Shown piece after piece: positions 37,804 through 48,315 of a stretch of DNA of 64,000 nucleotides; positions within the stretch are counted from its first letter, which is position 1; every line of letters begins with the position of its first letter. The stretch comes from Thaumasiovibrio occultus (GTDB taxonomy: Bacteria; Pseudomonadota; Gammaproteobacteria; Enterobacterales; Vibrionaceae). The position numbers and the translations under genes are program-made. The stretch covers positions 420,995-484,994 of the forward strand of contig AP023053.1 of NCBI GenBank assembly GCA_019703815.1. The letters run 5' to 3'. Under the pieces are notes generated by a model. The model saw only the letters and a list, made by a program, of their open reading frames with translations. It did no database searches and was not told the origin of the DNA.

Positions 37804-38208
37804 TTAGTATTGAATTGCGCGAGGCAGTTGCTTTGCCTGATCTATCCAATCTTGCACTTTAGTTTCGGCAGGAAGTTGGCGTACTAGGCCGCGCTCTTCA
37901 TTGACTTCTTTCATTTTTAGCGCGAGATTGGCAGCATTGCGCTGAGCCAACTCTGGTACAGTGTCCACGCCAGAAAATTCAAGTAAATCGGCGTATTGGG
38001 TGCTAATACCCTTGATTCTGCTTAGGTCAGCGCGATTTAGCCATTTCAGTACCAATTTGCCACTGACTCCGGACTGCTCAGCGATCTGTTTTCTATCTGC
38101 TGGCTTTGCGCCTTTGTCTAAAAGATCTTCAATGGATGAGATGCCGATTGCGACTAATTTGCTCGCGTAGGTTTCACCGATCCCTTCGATGTCTACAAGC
38201 TTTGTCAT
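37804..38208 (-). CDS. DUF4332 (helix-hairpin-helix) protein
   Basis: A 134-residue protein with two helix-hairpin-helix-like units: LVDIEGIGETYASKLVAIGISSIEDLL (about 4-31) and LSRIKGISTQYADLLEFSGVDTVPEL (about 62-88). This doubled pattern is the DUF4332 arrangement. HhH units commonly bind DNA without sequence specificity, but function is not established for this family. There is no signal peptide. It is a single gene, with GAGGCAACTC before the ATG on its strand. Confidence 0.88.
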   Translation of the reverse strand: MTKLVDIEGIGETYASKLVAIGISSIEDLLDKGAKPADRKQIAEQSGVSGKLVLKWLNRADLSRIKGISTQYADLLEFSGVDTVPELAQRNAANLALKMKEVNEERGLVRQLPAETKVQDWIDQAKQLPRAIQY

Positions 38209-38400
38209 GAGTTGCCTCGTTTGTTGGTGGTTTAGTGTAAAAGTAGACTCACTTAAACGGGTTGCAAGTGACGACGACCCGCAAAGTGATCACGTTAACT
38301 AACCTTGGAGTGTCTGTTGTTTGTGACAAGCTGCTCAATTTCATAGGGGCTGGTTTCGATTAACTAGGCTTAAGAGGTGTGTATCAACAGGAGCGAACTC

Positions 38401-38652
38401 ATGGGCTTTTTTACGTGGATAATTCTTGGGCTGGTGGCTGGGATCTTGGCGAAATGGATTATGCCAGGCAAAGATGGTGGTGGACTGATCCTCACCATTA
38501 TTCTGGGTATTGCTGGCGCATTTGTGGGCGGTTTTCTCGGATCGTTTATTGGTGTCGGTGCAACGGACGGCTTTAACCTAACTAGTGTGCTGACGGCCAC
38601 CGCAGGCGCATTTATCTTACTGTTTATCTATAACAAATTTTTCAGCGGCTGA
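38401..38652 (+). CDS. GlsB/YeaQ/YmgE-type stress membrane protein
   Basis: An 83-residue, very hydrophobic protein with Gly-rich helices typical of the transglycosylase-associated (YeaQ/GlsB) family: FFTWIILGLVAGILAKWI, IMPGKDGGG, ILGIAGAFVGGFLGSFIG, and a third helix at the end. These small inner-membrane proteins rise under general stress; a molecular role is unproven. AGGAG lies 8 bases before ATG 38401; the ORF extension to 38377 is not needed. An intrinsic terminator follows. Confidence 0.92.
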   Translation: MGFFTWIILGLVAGILAKWIMPGKDGGGLILTIILGIAGAFVGGFLGSFIGVGATDGFNLTSVLTATAGAFILLFIYNKFFSG

Positions 38653-38686
38653 GGTGAGTTGGGTGTGAGTATCTGATAGACAAAGG

Positions 38687-38714
38687 CGCCCCTAAATGGT
38701 TTTGGGGCGTTTTG
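38687..38714 (+). terminator. Intrinsic terminator
   Basis: The stem CGCCCC / GGGGCG is followed by TTTTG, after the GlsB-like gene. Confidence 0.8.
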
Positions 38715-39058
38715 TTCGTGAGAAACGAAAAGCACTGTGTTAGTTGAAAAAGGGGCTTGCTTATTTGTCGCCAATTTATCGGCCGTGGTTCTCGACTAAG
38801 CCTCTGCTCTTAATCTGATGAAAAATAGCGGCATTTCGCTTTCGCGAAGGCTTTATTGCAAAACTGTTTAAATCTTGACCTTACGTTGATTTGCATCTGT
38901 CTATACTCAATCCGTAGTGAAGTTAGGTGATTTAAGGCAAAGGTGTCTACAACTGCGGATTTTGGGGTTGTAGGTCATCAATTACGGATCATAACCAAGA
39001 CTTACGGCGCGCCATCGTACGAAGGCGTAACGAGTAAGACGGTTCGGCACTGAAAGGG
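38715..39058. other. Intergenic region upstream of the channel operon
   Basis: About 340 bases. It should carry the promoter for the two-gene channel operon. I see no recognisable operator or gene in it. Confidence 0.45.
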
Positions 39059-40147
39059 ATGTTTTCGGTTGCCACAAGGACGGCGGATAAAGCAATGATG
39101 CAAGAAGAGCGTTTAGAGCTGTTGCTGACGCTGCGAAATTTGCAGCGACACAAAACCTCGCGCGATCATCAAGCGGTTCACCAGCTTATGATAGTCACGT
39201 TAACCAAAGCGTTGGCGAGAAATGAGGTGGACATTCACCATTTTGCGCACACATTGAATTATGTGTCTGCGCATGCCTTCCCGTTGCTACAAGATGAAAT
39301 TTCAACCCTGCGATCTGTGGTGGATAGACGGCACGCCAAAGAGCAGCTGTTCCAGTTGCGCGATACGTTTCAACGTGGGGGCTATCAAACCATTTTTACC
39401 GATATAGCGGTCGCGATCAGTTCATCCCATTTACAAATATCAAAACATCACGGCGGACGTCAGAGTGCCAATGCAGAAAAAGAAGCCGCAATAGCGAAGT
39501 TGATTGGGGAGTTCTTTTCCGCTTCTTTTTCGGAGATCCGATCGCTGTATAGCAAGAACAAGCAAACCGATACATTGCTAGAAAATGTGATGGGGCGAGT
39601 AGAGAAGGTGACGGGCAGCTTACTGTTGAAATGGCAGCAGGAGCAAACGGTACTCGACATTAGTACCGTGATCACCATTTTGGCGCATCTTGAAACCACG
39701 TTGGTGAAGATCTTTGTAATGACGGGGACGCGCACCGTTAGATTTGTACGTGAAAGCTACGGCTCGCTGCTAAACGCACTGGAGCTATTTCTGGCCTCCC
39801 CCGCGACGAATGATGTTACGCACCGCGCAAACGAAGCCCTGAAGATTATTTTCGGCACGGGTACTATTGCCTATAACGTTCTGTGTGAGGAGTCTGTGGA
39901 TACCCTTTACAAAGAGAATGCGCGATTTGCCGACTTGGCAATGGCGTTATCGCCGATCATCTACAGCGGTTTAACTCTGATCTCATCATCTTTCATTGTG
40001 TATATCGCCGATAAACTCGAATTGCTCGATATTGTTGAAATAAAAGACAATCAATTTATTCTAGATAGCCTCAGTCAAGACAATCAGGATGAATTAAAGC
40101 GGTGCAATGACCTGGCATTGGAGCTGGAGCATTATTTCACCGCTTAA
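39059..40147 (+). CDS. Unknown protein paired with an ion channel
   Basis: A 362-residue protein that I cannot assign to a family. It is largely helical. Residues 15-110 are charged helices; about 190-245 contain amphipathic helices (ISTVITILAHLETTLVKIFVMTG). A hydrophobic stretch at about 294-316 (MALSPIIYSGLTLISSSFIVYIA) may be a membrane segment or a buried helix, and the last 45 residues are charged. The ion channel gene starts 11 bases after its stop, so the two are almost certainly co-transcribed and may act together. The start is ATG 39059 with AAAGGG directly before it; ATG 39095 or 39098 are alternatives. Confidence 0.72.
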   Translation: MFSVATRTADKAMMQEERLELLLTLRNLQRHKTSRDHQAVHQLMIVTLTKALARNEVDIHHFAHTLNYVSAHAFPLLQDEISTLRSVVDRRHAKEQLFQLRDTFQRGGYQTIFTDIAVAISSSHLQISKHHGGRQSANAEKEAAIAKLIGEFFSASFSEIRSLYSKNKQTDTLLENVMGRVEKVTGSLLLKWQQEQTVLDISTVITILAHLETTLVKIFVMTGTRTVRFVRESYGSLLNALELFLASPATNDVTHRANEALKIIFGTGTIAYNVLCEESVDTLYKENARFADLAMALSPIIYSGLTLISSSFIVYIADKLELLDIVEIKDNQFILDSLSQDNQDELKRCNDLALELEHYFTA

Positions 40148-40158
40148 AAAGGCGTGAA

Positions 40159-40950
40159 ATGGAACTTCAGCTAAATCGAATTCGCTTTTCAGGGTTGAGC
40201 GATAGTCAACTCTCTGTACTTATCGTTTTTCAATGTGCGTTATTGGTGCTCGACAACAAACTGGCTGCGGGTAACTGGATTTTTGCCTTACAGTTGCTGA
40301 TCGAAGTGGTGTTTGTGGTCGATATTGTTATGAAAGCGCGCAGGCACGGTTGGCGTTACTGGCGCTCTCCGCTAAATGTGTTCGATGCCTTGATTGTGTT
40401 CACCAGCATCGCCTGTCATTTCTTCCTACCTGCGACAACGCAGTCTTATTCCGCGCTTCGGGTGATCCGCTTATTACGCCTGTTTAAAATCGTAAAGCTG
40501 ATCCCCAATGCCGAGCATATTGTCTCTGGGGTGGGGCGAGCGGTAAAAGCATCACGCGGCGTGTTTTTGATGCTGGTGGTGTTGCTGGTTTTCTTCTCTA
40601 TGCTCGGCTTCATTTTGTTTGGCCAAGTGCTGCCGCAGTATTTTGGCGATCCGATTTTAGCCAGCTATACCGTCTTTTCTCTCTTTACCGTTGAAGGTTG
40701 GAATGAGATCCCCAATGCGGTTACCTCGTACACGATATTCTTTTATTTGATCCGCGCATATGTCATTGCAGTGATCATCTTTGGCAGCTTTTTTGCGCTG
40801 TCGCTAGCCAACGCGATCTTCATTGATGAAATGGTGATGGATAATAACGAAGCATTAGAGCAACGCATTGATGAACTGACCGCTTTAGTCAAACAGCAAA
40901 ACGCGGCAATTGAGGCGCTGACATCGGCAGTGGAGCGTAAAAGCGATTAA
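40159..40950 (+). CDS. Voltage-gated cation channel (BacNaV/NaChBac-like)
   Basis: A 263-residue single-domain six-helix channel. S1-S3 lie at about 16-32, 38-60 and 70-90. S4 has positive charges every third residue (R101, R104, R107, K110, K113), S5 is at 132-155, and the pore loop with selectivity filter FTVEGWNE (176-183) is followed by S6 at 193-222. A C-terminal coiled coil (about 229-258; NNEALEQRIDELTALVKQQ) would drive tetramer assembly as in NaChBac. Classic BacNaV filters read TLESWS; here it is TVEGWN, so ion selectivity may differ. It is translationally close to the upstream unknown gene. Confidence 0.9.
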   Translation: MELQLNRIRFSGLSDSQLSVLIVFQCALLVLDNKLAAGNWIFALQLLIEVVFVVDIVMKARRHGWRYWRSPLNVFDALIVFTSIACHFFLPATTQSYSALRVIRLLRLFKIVKLIPNAEHIVSGVGRAVKASRGVFLMLVVLLVFFSMLGFILFGQVLPQYFGDPILASYTVFSLFTVEGWNEIPNAVTSYTIFFYLIRAYVIAVIIFGSFFALSLANAIFIDEMVMDNNEALEQRIDELTALVKQQNAAIEALTSAVERKSD

Positions 40951-41035
40951 ACGACACGGTGAAGCGAAAATGCAAAGTGAAAAGCTAAAGCAACGTCGGG
41001 CACAGAGGTTACATCGACTATCGTTAAATAAGCGG

Positions 41036-41067
41036 CCGCATCTTCAGCAAATTGCTTGAAGGTGCGG
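41036..41067. repeat. 32-nt imperfect palindrome
   Basis: CCGCATCTTCAGCAAA is nearly complementary to TTGCTTGAAGGTGCGG, with one G-T pair and one bulge. It lies between the convergent channel gene and the membrane-regulator pair. There is no T tract on either strand, so it may be a REP-like element or an RNA 3' structure. Confidence 0.6.
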
Positions 41068-41109
41068 CGTACTCAGATTTCGTCGTAGTCTCAGTGTCTA
41101 ATTTGTCCC

Positions 41110-41475
41110 TTAGTAGACACAGGCCATAGAAAGGTAATCCAGTGATCTTTCCGTCGGATGTTTAAAGATCAACGTACATTTATCATTGAGCTTGTAGTAC
41201 TGAAAATAGAGAGTCTTAATGTGGTTTTCAGCACTTGTTAGCAAATTGCCATTGGGAAGCAATGGCGTAATCGAAAAGGTTTCATCGTAACTGGCCACCC
41301 CCTTTAGTGGATACTGCGTCATACGGACGTTCATTGCGTTAAAAAACTGCTTGGTTCTTACGGTCTTTTCTACGTGATGTGAAGAAACGTTGCCGACGAG
41401 ATAGGTTGTCTGCGTGAACGTCACGCCAAGTATGACGGTATTAATGAGTACAGAAAAAATAAGAATAGCTAACAT
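41110..41475 (-). CDS. Small membrane partner of the wHTH regulator (ToxS/VtrC-like position)
   Basis: About 121 residues from ATG 41475, one base after the stop of the upstream regulator (TAA-C-ATG), so the two are translationally coupled. It has one N-terminal membrane helix (MLAILIFSVLINTVILGVTF) and a periplasmic domain of about 100 residues with two Cys (NDKCTLIF and SMACVY). Gene position, size and topology recall ToxS, TcpH or VtrC, the effectors that stabilise or complete membrane-bound regulators. No sequence similarity to those is evident to me, so the link is by architecture. The longer frame starting at 41532 overlaps the regulator and is unlikely. Confidence 0.72.
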   Translation of the reverse strand: MLAILIFSVLINTVILGVTFTQTTYLVGNVSSHHVEKTVRTKQFFNAMNVRMTQYPLKGVASYDETFSITPLLPNGNLLTSAENHIKTLYFQYYKLNDKCTLIFKHPTERSLDYLSMACVY

Positions 41476-41476
41476 G

Positions 41477-42076
41477 TTATTTGCACTCCAGAGCGCTGTG
41501 CTCGCTGTCAAAATGGCATTCCTGTTGACCAACCTGAATGATGAGTTCGCCGTTACCCACGGGTTTGATATATGGGTAAGGTGTTGAGAACATCACCTGA
41601 TGAAATTGGTCTTTTTCGTTTTTGGCTTTTATACACCACATCGCGTTGATGCCTGTGAGTAGTGCAAGTCCTAATACCGTGATTTTCTGCGCTAGGGAAT
41701 AGGCTTTGGGCTTGTTGATGTTTTCAATGACTGGCGCAGGCGCTTCAGATTGCTTAAACGACAACAGGTAGCCTTTTCCCGGCATATTAACGATGATGCT
41801 TTTCTCTTTATCTTCGAGTGTCTTACGTGTCCGAATAATTAACTGCGGTAAGCTCTCATTAGAAATATGTTGTGTTCCCCACACATGCGCAATGATCTGC
41901 TCTTTATCTATCGGATGAGGATAGGCCTGATATAAGCACTCAAGTAAAAGGTACTGTTTAGGCGTCAGTATTGTTTTGTCGTTATCAGAAGGTTTTTCAT
42001 CTATACGATGAATTTCTCGAGATGAGGTACACCAAGAAAACTCACCGAGAATAAGTGTGTTATTTATTTTGTTCAT
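41477..42076 (-). CDS. Membrane-bound winged-helix regulator (ToxR/CadC/VtrA type)
   Basis: A 199-residue protein. An OmpR-type winged helix (about 36-108; LTPKQYLLLECLYQ, KEQIIAHVW, LPQLIIRTRKTL, GKGYLLSF) is followed by a short linker, one membrane helix (about 131-149; ITVLGLALLTGINAMW) and a small periplasmic domain of about 50 residues with two Cys near the end (QQECHF and ALECK). This is the one-component ToxR architecture, sensing in the periplasm and binding DNA in the cytoplasm. The coupled downstream gene encodes a membrane protein, as in toxRS, tcpPH and vtrAC. The signal and target genes are unknown. Confidence 0.87.
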   Translation of the reverse strand: MNKINNTLILGEFSWCTSSREIHRIDEKPSDNDKTILTPKQYLLLECLYQAYPHPIDKEQIIAHVWGTQHISNESLPQLIIRTRKTLEDKEKSIIVNMPGKGYLLSFKQSEAPAPVIENINKPKAYSLAQKITVLGLALLTGINAMWCIKAKNEKDQFHQVMFSTPYPYIKPVGNGELIIQVGQQECHFDSEHSALECK

Positions 42077-42850
42077 GCCTGCTACATTGCATCAAAGATA
42101 CAGGGTGGCGGATTATAACGACAATCTGGGGGCAGGGAAGGGTAATGGGAATTATGTTTGCTGACATTTTTTTTACCTCCCTTATTTTGGTGAATACTTA
42201 ACCAGGGGCTTTTCTGGCTCGATGGTATTGATCTGACGTCATAAGAGGCTGCGGAAAAGCGCGTTATTTTAGTGTTTTTTATAGTTAAGTGCATGAACTA
42301 TAGGGCATCTGTTGGCGTTCTCTATAACGGTGCGTGTCGCGATTGAGAAAAAGTATAACGGCGTATAAGTAGTGTGCCTTGCCGTGATGAGTAGAATGTT
42401 GGGCGAATCGTTGGCGGTATTGCTTTTGATAATGCTTGTGTCTGATTTTCGCTTGCATGTATCAGAAATGCTCGTCATTGCTGATACGCTAGAATAATAA
42501 CATGGGCAAACTATAACTACTTTAACTTTGGCTAGATCTCCACGGATGGATAGGTATATCGCCGACGATTCATTTTAATAGTCAGTTTTCGTTAATGTAC
42601 AATAATAAGTCGTAGTCTTAATTATAAATTAAGCGAAGAGTTAAACGACAAGACCAATCGCTAATTTGGATGGTAATGGTTGCGTTGGTAGATAGATGGC
42701 TACATCTTTGCATTTGTAGTGATAGATCGTAAGAACGCCCCATCGTTGTTAAAACAATATCGGCAAATTGTTATTTATTTAAGCACTTACTGAATATATC
42801 GCCGAAAAACCGGAATGACGGAAATAAGCGAAAGTATTGAGATTTAAGGT
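42077..42850. other. Long intergenic region upstream of the wHTH regulator
   Basis: About 770 bases between divergent genes, AT-rich in its right half (42480-42850). Two minus-strand frames (42082-42294 and 42269-42478) lack ribosome sites and known motifs, so they are not called. It probably holds the regulator's promoter and perhaps its own operator. Confidence 0.45.
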
Positions 42851-43108
42851 ATGAAGAAAGTCCTATTTACATTGCTGTTTTCTGGTATTGCCACCGCTGC
42901 CAATGTAGGGGTAACGGAAGTACAGCGTGCGGCGCAACAAGCGCTGAAACACAATGACGCTGAACGTTATGCGTATTGCGAAAAAGCGGCCAAGGTGTTC
43001 AAGGATGTCACCATCATTGCGGTGACGGATTTTACGTTTGATGAAGTGATGTGTACTGGGGTTAATCCTCAAGGTTTCGAGTTTGAGTTCACGGCATTCA
43101 AACACTGA
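42851..43108 (+). CDS. Small exported protein, unknown
   Basis: An 85-residue protein with a signal peptide (MKKVLFTLLFSGIATAAN) and a mature part of about 67 residues containing two Cys (AYCEKAAK and DEVMCTGV) that may pair in the periplasm. I do not recognise the family. AAGG lies just before the ATG. It has its own strong terminator, so it is a separate transcription unit. Confidence 0.65.
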   Translation: MKKVLFTLLFSGIATAANVGVTEVQRAAQQALKHNDAERYAYCEKAAKVFKDVTIIAVTDFTFDEVMCTGVNPQGFEFEFTAFKH

Positions 43109-43136
43109 GCCTGTTGGCAAGTAAATACCCGCAATG

Positions 43137-43162
43137 AGAGCCCACGTGTTGGGCTCTTTTTT
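43137..43162 (+). terminator. Intrinsic terminator
   Basis: The stem AGAGCCCA / TGGGCTCT with loop CGTGT is followed by TTTTT. Confidence 0.92.
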
Positions 43163-43239
43163 GTGGTTTCTTGGTCGACATCGCCGCCATTTATTGCGGT
43201 TAAGTAATCGACGAGCGATAAATAAACAAGTGGTAAATT

Positions 43240-43476
43240 ATGATGAAATTTGAGTTCTTTGCTCACCTGCAAGAGTCGTTGACGCGGTATAACACGATTG
43301 CGCAAGAAGACACCTTAGAAAAGCAAGCGCAAAAGCAGTATGTCAATGGGTTAATGCGCGCATCACGCTTTTTTGGTGTGAGCTTTGAAGAGTTAGAGGC
43401 GATTATCCAGCACAACCCTGCCGGTGATTATTTAGATATTCCCGCCTTTATCCGCCAAGGCAGGATAATTCGGTAG
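43240..43476 (+). CDS. Small hypothetical protein, 78 residues
   Basis: A soluble, helical small protein (FFAHLQESLTRYNTIAQED, YVNGLMRASRFFGVSFEELEAII, ending FIRQGRIIR). It has no signal peptide and no family that I recognise. The ribosome site is weak (AAGTGG). Its composition resembles normal coding sequence of this genome. Confidence 0.55.
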   Translation: MMKFEFFAHLQESLTRYNTIAQEDTLEKQAQKQYVNGLMRASRFFGVSFEELEAIIQHNPAGDYLDIPAFIRQGRIIR

Positions 43477-43573
43477 TCGGTCGCAAAAAACGGCGCATTG
43501 ATTGAGAAGACCACATTCTTTGCTACTGTGTTGGCTCGCTTGTCATTGGAGAGGGAGTGAAGCGGTGGTAACG

Positions 43574-44353
43574 ATGGATCGTCAGCGACATCAAGAGCGC
43601 AAGTATAACAATTCCAGCTTTGCAGCTGAGATCCGAAAAGACAACGCCGCGATTATTCAACACTTTATCGGGAGTGAAAGCGAGGCGCAGCAGTTTGGTT
43701 TTCAAGGGATGTTTTACCCCTATTATCACTATGAAATAACGCGCGTGCTAAACGGCAATATGGCTAAAATCCCTGCTGATGACATCCAGCTGGCGTATTA
43801 CTACGCGTTAAAATTGAGCCAATTACCTAAACCGACAGAGCGTAATGTGCATTTATACTGGGCGGCTGCAGCGCAATGCTGGCGTGATCCGGAGTCGACA
43901 TCTCGAATGCTCGATTTGCATATGATGTTCGGCGACTTCAATCGCCAGCCGGATTTCACCGCTGACTTTGAATCAATTTCATCAGGCTACCGCTTTTGTA
44001 CGCTCAGCCAAAGCTACACGTCGAATTTCGGTCAGCGTGAAAAACGCGCACGTTTCCAAGAGTTTGCGGACAATCCAAGCGTTATGGCGCGAGTCAGAAC
44101 ACTATTGAGGGTGGTGTACGATCACCAAATGCTGGTTGGTGGCATGCTGATAGTATTGTTGTTAGATGACGCAACCGAGTCTAAAGCAACGTTACAAGCG
44201 CTTCATAGCCCCTCGCTTTCAGCGTCAGATGTGTGGTGGTTGGGAAGTTACTATAAAGATTTCCAACAAACCGAGGCGAATCAAGCCTTACTGCGCGAGC
44301 TCTATGCCAAATATCCAACCGAGTGGGTGGATGAATATCAATCCGCACTCTAA
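43574..44353 (+). CDS. Hypothetical protein, about 259 residues
   Basis: An unrecognised soluble, mostly helical protein. Visible stretches are GFQGMFYPYYHYEITRVLNG, LAYYYALKLSQLPKPTERN, and a hydrophobic segment MLVGGMLIVLLL (about 192-203) that may be a buried helix. The start is ATG 43574 or GTG 43565, both after GAGGGAG; the TTG at 43502 is less likely. It is a single gene between a small ORF and a bidirectional terminator. No catalytic motif is seen. Confidence 0.68.
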   Translation: MDRQRHQERKYNNSSFAAEIRKDNAAIIQHFIGSESEAQQFGFQGMFYPYYHYEITRVLNGNMAKIPADDIQLAYYYALKLSQLPKPTERNVHLYWAAAAQCWRDPESTSRMLDLHMMFGDFNRQPDFTADFESISSGYRFCTLSQSYTSNFGQREKRARFQEFADNPSVMARVRTLLRVVYDHQMLVGGMLIVLLLDDATESKATLQALHSPSLSASDVWWLGSYYKDFQQTEANQALLRELYAKYPTEWVDEYQSAL

Positions 44354-44385
44354 TGGGTGTCAGCGCGTGTATCTGCTCGCTTTAA

Positions 44386-44415
44386 AAAAATACCGCCAGA
44401 TCGGCGGTATTTTTT
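44386..44415. terminator. Bidirectional intrinsic terminator
   Basis: The stem ATACCGCC / GGCGGTAT is flanked by an A-run and a T-run, between the 43574 gene and convergent nrdF. Confidence 0.93.
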
Positions 44416-44481
44416 CACATCTCACTTCTCATTTCTCAGTTCACTCATCTCATTTAACTATGCAGAATGACGCTTGAGAAG

Positions 44482-45537
<1,056 letters not shown>

Positions 45538-47655
45538 TTAAAGTGAGCAAGAAACACAGCCTTCGACTTGCGTTCCTTCAAGTGCTTGCTGACGTAAACG
45601 GATGTAATAGATGGTCTTGATCCCTTTTTTCCACGCGTAAATTTGCGCTTTGTTGATGTCGCGAGTGCTGACATCATCGGTAAAAAATAGCGTGAGCGAT
45701 AAGCCCTGATCGACGTGCTGCGTAGCGGCAGCATAGAGATCGATAATCGCATACGGGCCAATCTCGTAGGCATCTCGGTAGTAATCGAGGTTATCATTGC
45801 CGAGGTAAGGAGCAGGGTAGTAAACACGCCCGATCTTCCCTTCTTTACGGATCTCGATTTTCGCCGTAATGGGATGAATAGAGGCGGTTGCATCGTTGAT
45901 ATAACTGATCGAACCCGTTGGCGGAATCGCCTGTAGATTACGGTTGTACAAGCCGTGAGCCATCACTTTTTGCTTCAGTGCACGCCAATCTTCGGTGGTA
46001 GGAAGATTGATTTTCGCCCGTTTGAACAGTGCCGCGACTTCAGTGGTGTGCGGTAAAAAGGATTCTTCACAATACCGATTGAAGAACTCACCTGAGGCAT
46101 AGGTGGAGCGTTCAAAACCATCAAAACGGGTTTCTCGCTCTTGTGCCAGTTGATTAGAACTGGTTAAGCAGTAATAAAGCACCGCCGCGAAATAACAGTT
46201 GGTAAAGTCGATCGCTTGTTCGCTGTCATAGTGGATCGCCTCGCGCGCCAAATAACCGTGTAAGTTCATTTGTCCAAGGCCAATGGCATGGCTGCGATCA
46301 TTCCCGTTTCTGACTGACGGCACACATTCCATCTCACTCATTTGTGATACCGACGTTAGCGCGCGGATTGCCACATCCACGGAGTGAGCCAGATCGCCAC
46401 CATCCATCACTTTAGCGATATTGAGTGAGCCCAAGTTACAGGATATATCTTGGCCAATGTGATCGTAGTTTTGGTTCTCATGGAAGCTTGACGCTTCGTT
46501 GACTTGCAAGATCTCCGAACACAAGTTGGACATGGAAATTCGCCCATCAATCGGATTGGCGCGATTCACCGTATCTTCAAACATTAAGTACGGGTAGCCG
46601 GACTCGAACTGAATTTCTGCGATGGTTTGGAAGAAGGCGCGGGCATTGATCTTGGTTTTGTGGATCCGGCTGTCATCGACCATGTCATGATAGTGCTCGG
46701 AAATAGTAAGATCAGACATCGGCTTGCCGTAAACGCGCTCAACGTCATACGGCGAGAAGAGATACATGGCTTGATTTTGCTTGGCCAGCTCAAACGTAAT
46801 ATCTGGGATCACCACACCTAAACTTAGCGTTTTAATCCGGATTTTCTCGTCGGCGTTTTCGCGTTTAGTATCGAGAAACTTCAAAATATCGGGGTGGTGT
46901 GCATTAAGGTAAGCCGCCCCTGCGCCTTGTCGCGCACCGAGTTGATTGGCGTACGAAAAGCTGTCTTCGAGCAGTTTCATCACCGGGATCACGCCGGACG
47001 ATTGATTCAAAATGCCTTTGATCGGTGCACCAATCTCGCGCAGATTGGTGAGACACAACGCTACCCCTCCACCGCGACGCGAAAGTTGCAACGAGGCATT
47101 GATTGCTCGGCCGATACTTTCCATATTGTCTTCAACCCGCAGCAGGAAACAGGAGATCAACTCACCGCGATGTTTCTTGCCAGCATTGATAAAGGTGGGC
47201 GTTGCAGGTTGAAAGCGACCACTGAGGATCTCTTCCATTAAGTTCAATGCGCGTTGTTCGTTACCTTGTGCCAAGGTCAGTGCCGTCATTACAACGCGAT
47301 CTTCAAAACGCTCGATATAACGCTTGCCATCGCGGGTTTTCAGCGCATAACTGGCATAAAATTTATAAGCGCCTAAAAATGTGCGAAAACGAAATTTATA
47401 GTCGTAGGCTTGTTGCCAGATCGTTTCGCGAAACTGTGACGAGTAGGGCTCGAGCACTTCGGGCTCGTAGTAACCTTCGGTCACGAGATGATCTAACTTT
47501 TCACGCAGATGGTGAAAAAACACGGTGTTTTGGTTGACGTGTTGGAGGAAAAACTCACGCACTGCACGACGGTCGGCGTCGAACTGAATTTGGCCGTCTT
47601 GGCCTACCAAATTAAGCATTGCATTGAGTGCATGATAATCCAAAGCTTCACTCAT
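45538..47655 (-). CDS. nrdE: Ribonucleoside-diphosphate reductase class Ib, large subunit
   Basis: A 705-residue NrdE with active-site segments [44 protein letters not shown] and the redox-active C-terminal cysteine pair in GCVSCSL. It lacks the N-terminal ATP cone of class Ia NrdA, as expected for class Ib. It reduces ribonucleoside diphosphates with electrons from NrdH. It overlaps nrdI by 4 bases (ATGA), so translation is coupled. Confidence 0.97.
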   Translation of the reverse strand: MSEALDYHALNAMLNLVGQDGQIQFDADRRAVREFFLQHVNQNTVFFHHLREKLDHLVTEGYYEPEVLEPYSSQFRETIWQQAYDYKFRFRTFLGAYKFYASYALKTRDGKRYIERFEDRVVMTALTLAQGNEQRALNLMEEILSGRFQPATPTFINAGKKHRGELISCFLLRVEDNMESIGRAINASLQLSRRGGGVALCLTNLREIGAPIKGILNQSSGVIPVMKLLEDSFSYANQLGARQGAGAAYLNAHHPDILKFLDTKRENADEKIRIKTLSLGVVIPDITFELAKQNQAMYLFSPYDVERVYGKPMSDLTISEHYHDMVDDSRIHKTKINARAFFQTIAEIQFESGYPYLMFEDTVNRANPIDGRISMSNLCSEILQVNEASSFHENQNYDHIGQDISCNLGSLNIAKVMDGGDLAHSVDVAIRALTSVSQMSEMECVPSVRNGNDRSHAIGLGQMNLHGYLAREAIHYDSEQAIDFTNCYFAAVLYYCLTSSNQLAQERETRFDGFERSTYASGEFFNRYCEESFLPHTTEVAALFKRAKINLPTTEDWRALKQKVMAHGLYNRNLQAIPPTGSISYINDATASIHPITAKIEIRKEGKIGRVYYPAPYLGNDNLDYYRDAYEIGPYAIIDLYAAATQHVDQGLSLTLFFTDDVSTRDINKAQIYAWKKGIKTIYYIRLRQQALEGTQVEGCVSCSL

Positions 47656-48059
47656 TGTTGTTGTCCATAATGTTCGATAAAAGCGGTGATCCCTTGCCTG
47701 ACTAGCACGCGATCGCGTTCAGTGCCTGCCAATTCAAAGCGATAGAGCAGTGGAACCTGACACTTATTAGCAATGATCTGTCCGGCACGAGCAAAGAGAT
47801 CACCAAAATTGCGATTTCCGCTACCAATCACCCCAATCAAATGGCGTCGTATCGCTGATTGATTGAGGGTGTCGACGACCGCTTTGGGTACCGCACCTCT
47901 TCCTTGACCATCAGCGTAGGTTGGGCAAATTAAGATAAAGGGCTGGTTGATTTCACGCGCGCACAACGGGGCGTTAGTCGGGATTTTCAGCGCCGGCAGT
48001 GCCAAGCGCTCTACGAATCGCTGGGTATTTCCTGAGGCGCTGGAGTAATACAAGATCAT
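47652..48059 (-). CDS. nrdI: NrdI flavodoxin-like activator
   Basis: A 135-residue Nrd[17 protein letters not shown] forms the FMN phosphate loop, followed by [17 protein letters not shown] and [18 protein letters not shown]. NrdI provides the oxidant that assembles the dimanganese cofactor of NrdF. It overlaps nrdH and nrdE by 4 bases each. Confidence 0.95.
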   Translation of the reverse strand: MILYYSSASGNTQRFVERLALPALKIPTNAPLCAREINQPFILICPTYADGQGRGAVPKAVVDTLNQSAIRRHLIGVIGSGNRNFGDLFARAGQIIANKCQVPLLYRFELAGTERDRVLVRQGITAFIEHYGQQQ

Positions 48060-48280
48060 GCGACTAACTGGCGGATCATGTCAGGTCTAAATCCAGCCCA
48101 ATGATGAGCTCCCGCTACAACCACGGGCAGTTGTCGATAGCCTAATTCCGCGACTTTTTCTTTAGCACTGGGATCGTCATTCAGATCGATCAGTTGGTAC
48201 TCAATGCCTTGGTTGTCGAGGGCTTTCTTAGTTGCGTCGCACTGCACACAGCGCGCGGTTGAATAGAGGGTAACTAACAT
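48056..48280 (-). CDS. nrdH: NrdH glutaredoxin-like electron donor
   Basis: A 74-residue redoxin with CVQC active site (residues 12-15; STARCVQCDATKKAL), the TLP-like bend replaced by RQLPVVV, and HWAGFRPDMI at the end, as in NrdH. It donates electrons to NrdE. It is first gene of nrdHIEF; AGGAGA lies 6 bases before the ATG, and a Fur-like site lies directly upstream. Confidence 0.96.
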   Translation of the reverse strand: MLVTLYSTARCVQCDATKKALDNQGIEYQLIDLNDDPSAKEKVAELGYRQLPVVVAGAHHWAGFRPDMIRQLVA

Positions 48281-48292
48281 CTATCTTCTCCT

Positions 48293-48309
48293 AAACGATA
48301 ATCATTTAC
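48293..48309. promoter_or_regulatory. Fur-like site next to nrdH
   Basis: AAACGATAATCATTTAC contains GATAATCAT, a good half of the Fur consensus, 13 bases upstream of the nrdH start. Repression by Fur-iron here would induce class Ib reductase under iron limitation. Confidence 0.65.
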
Positions 48310-48315
48310 ACTCAA

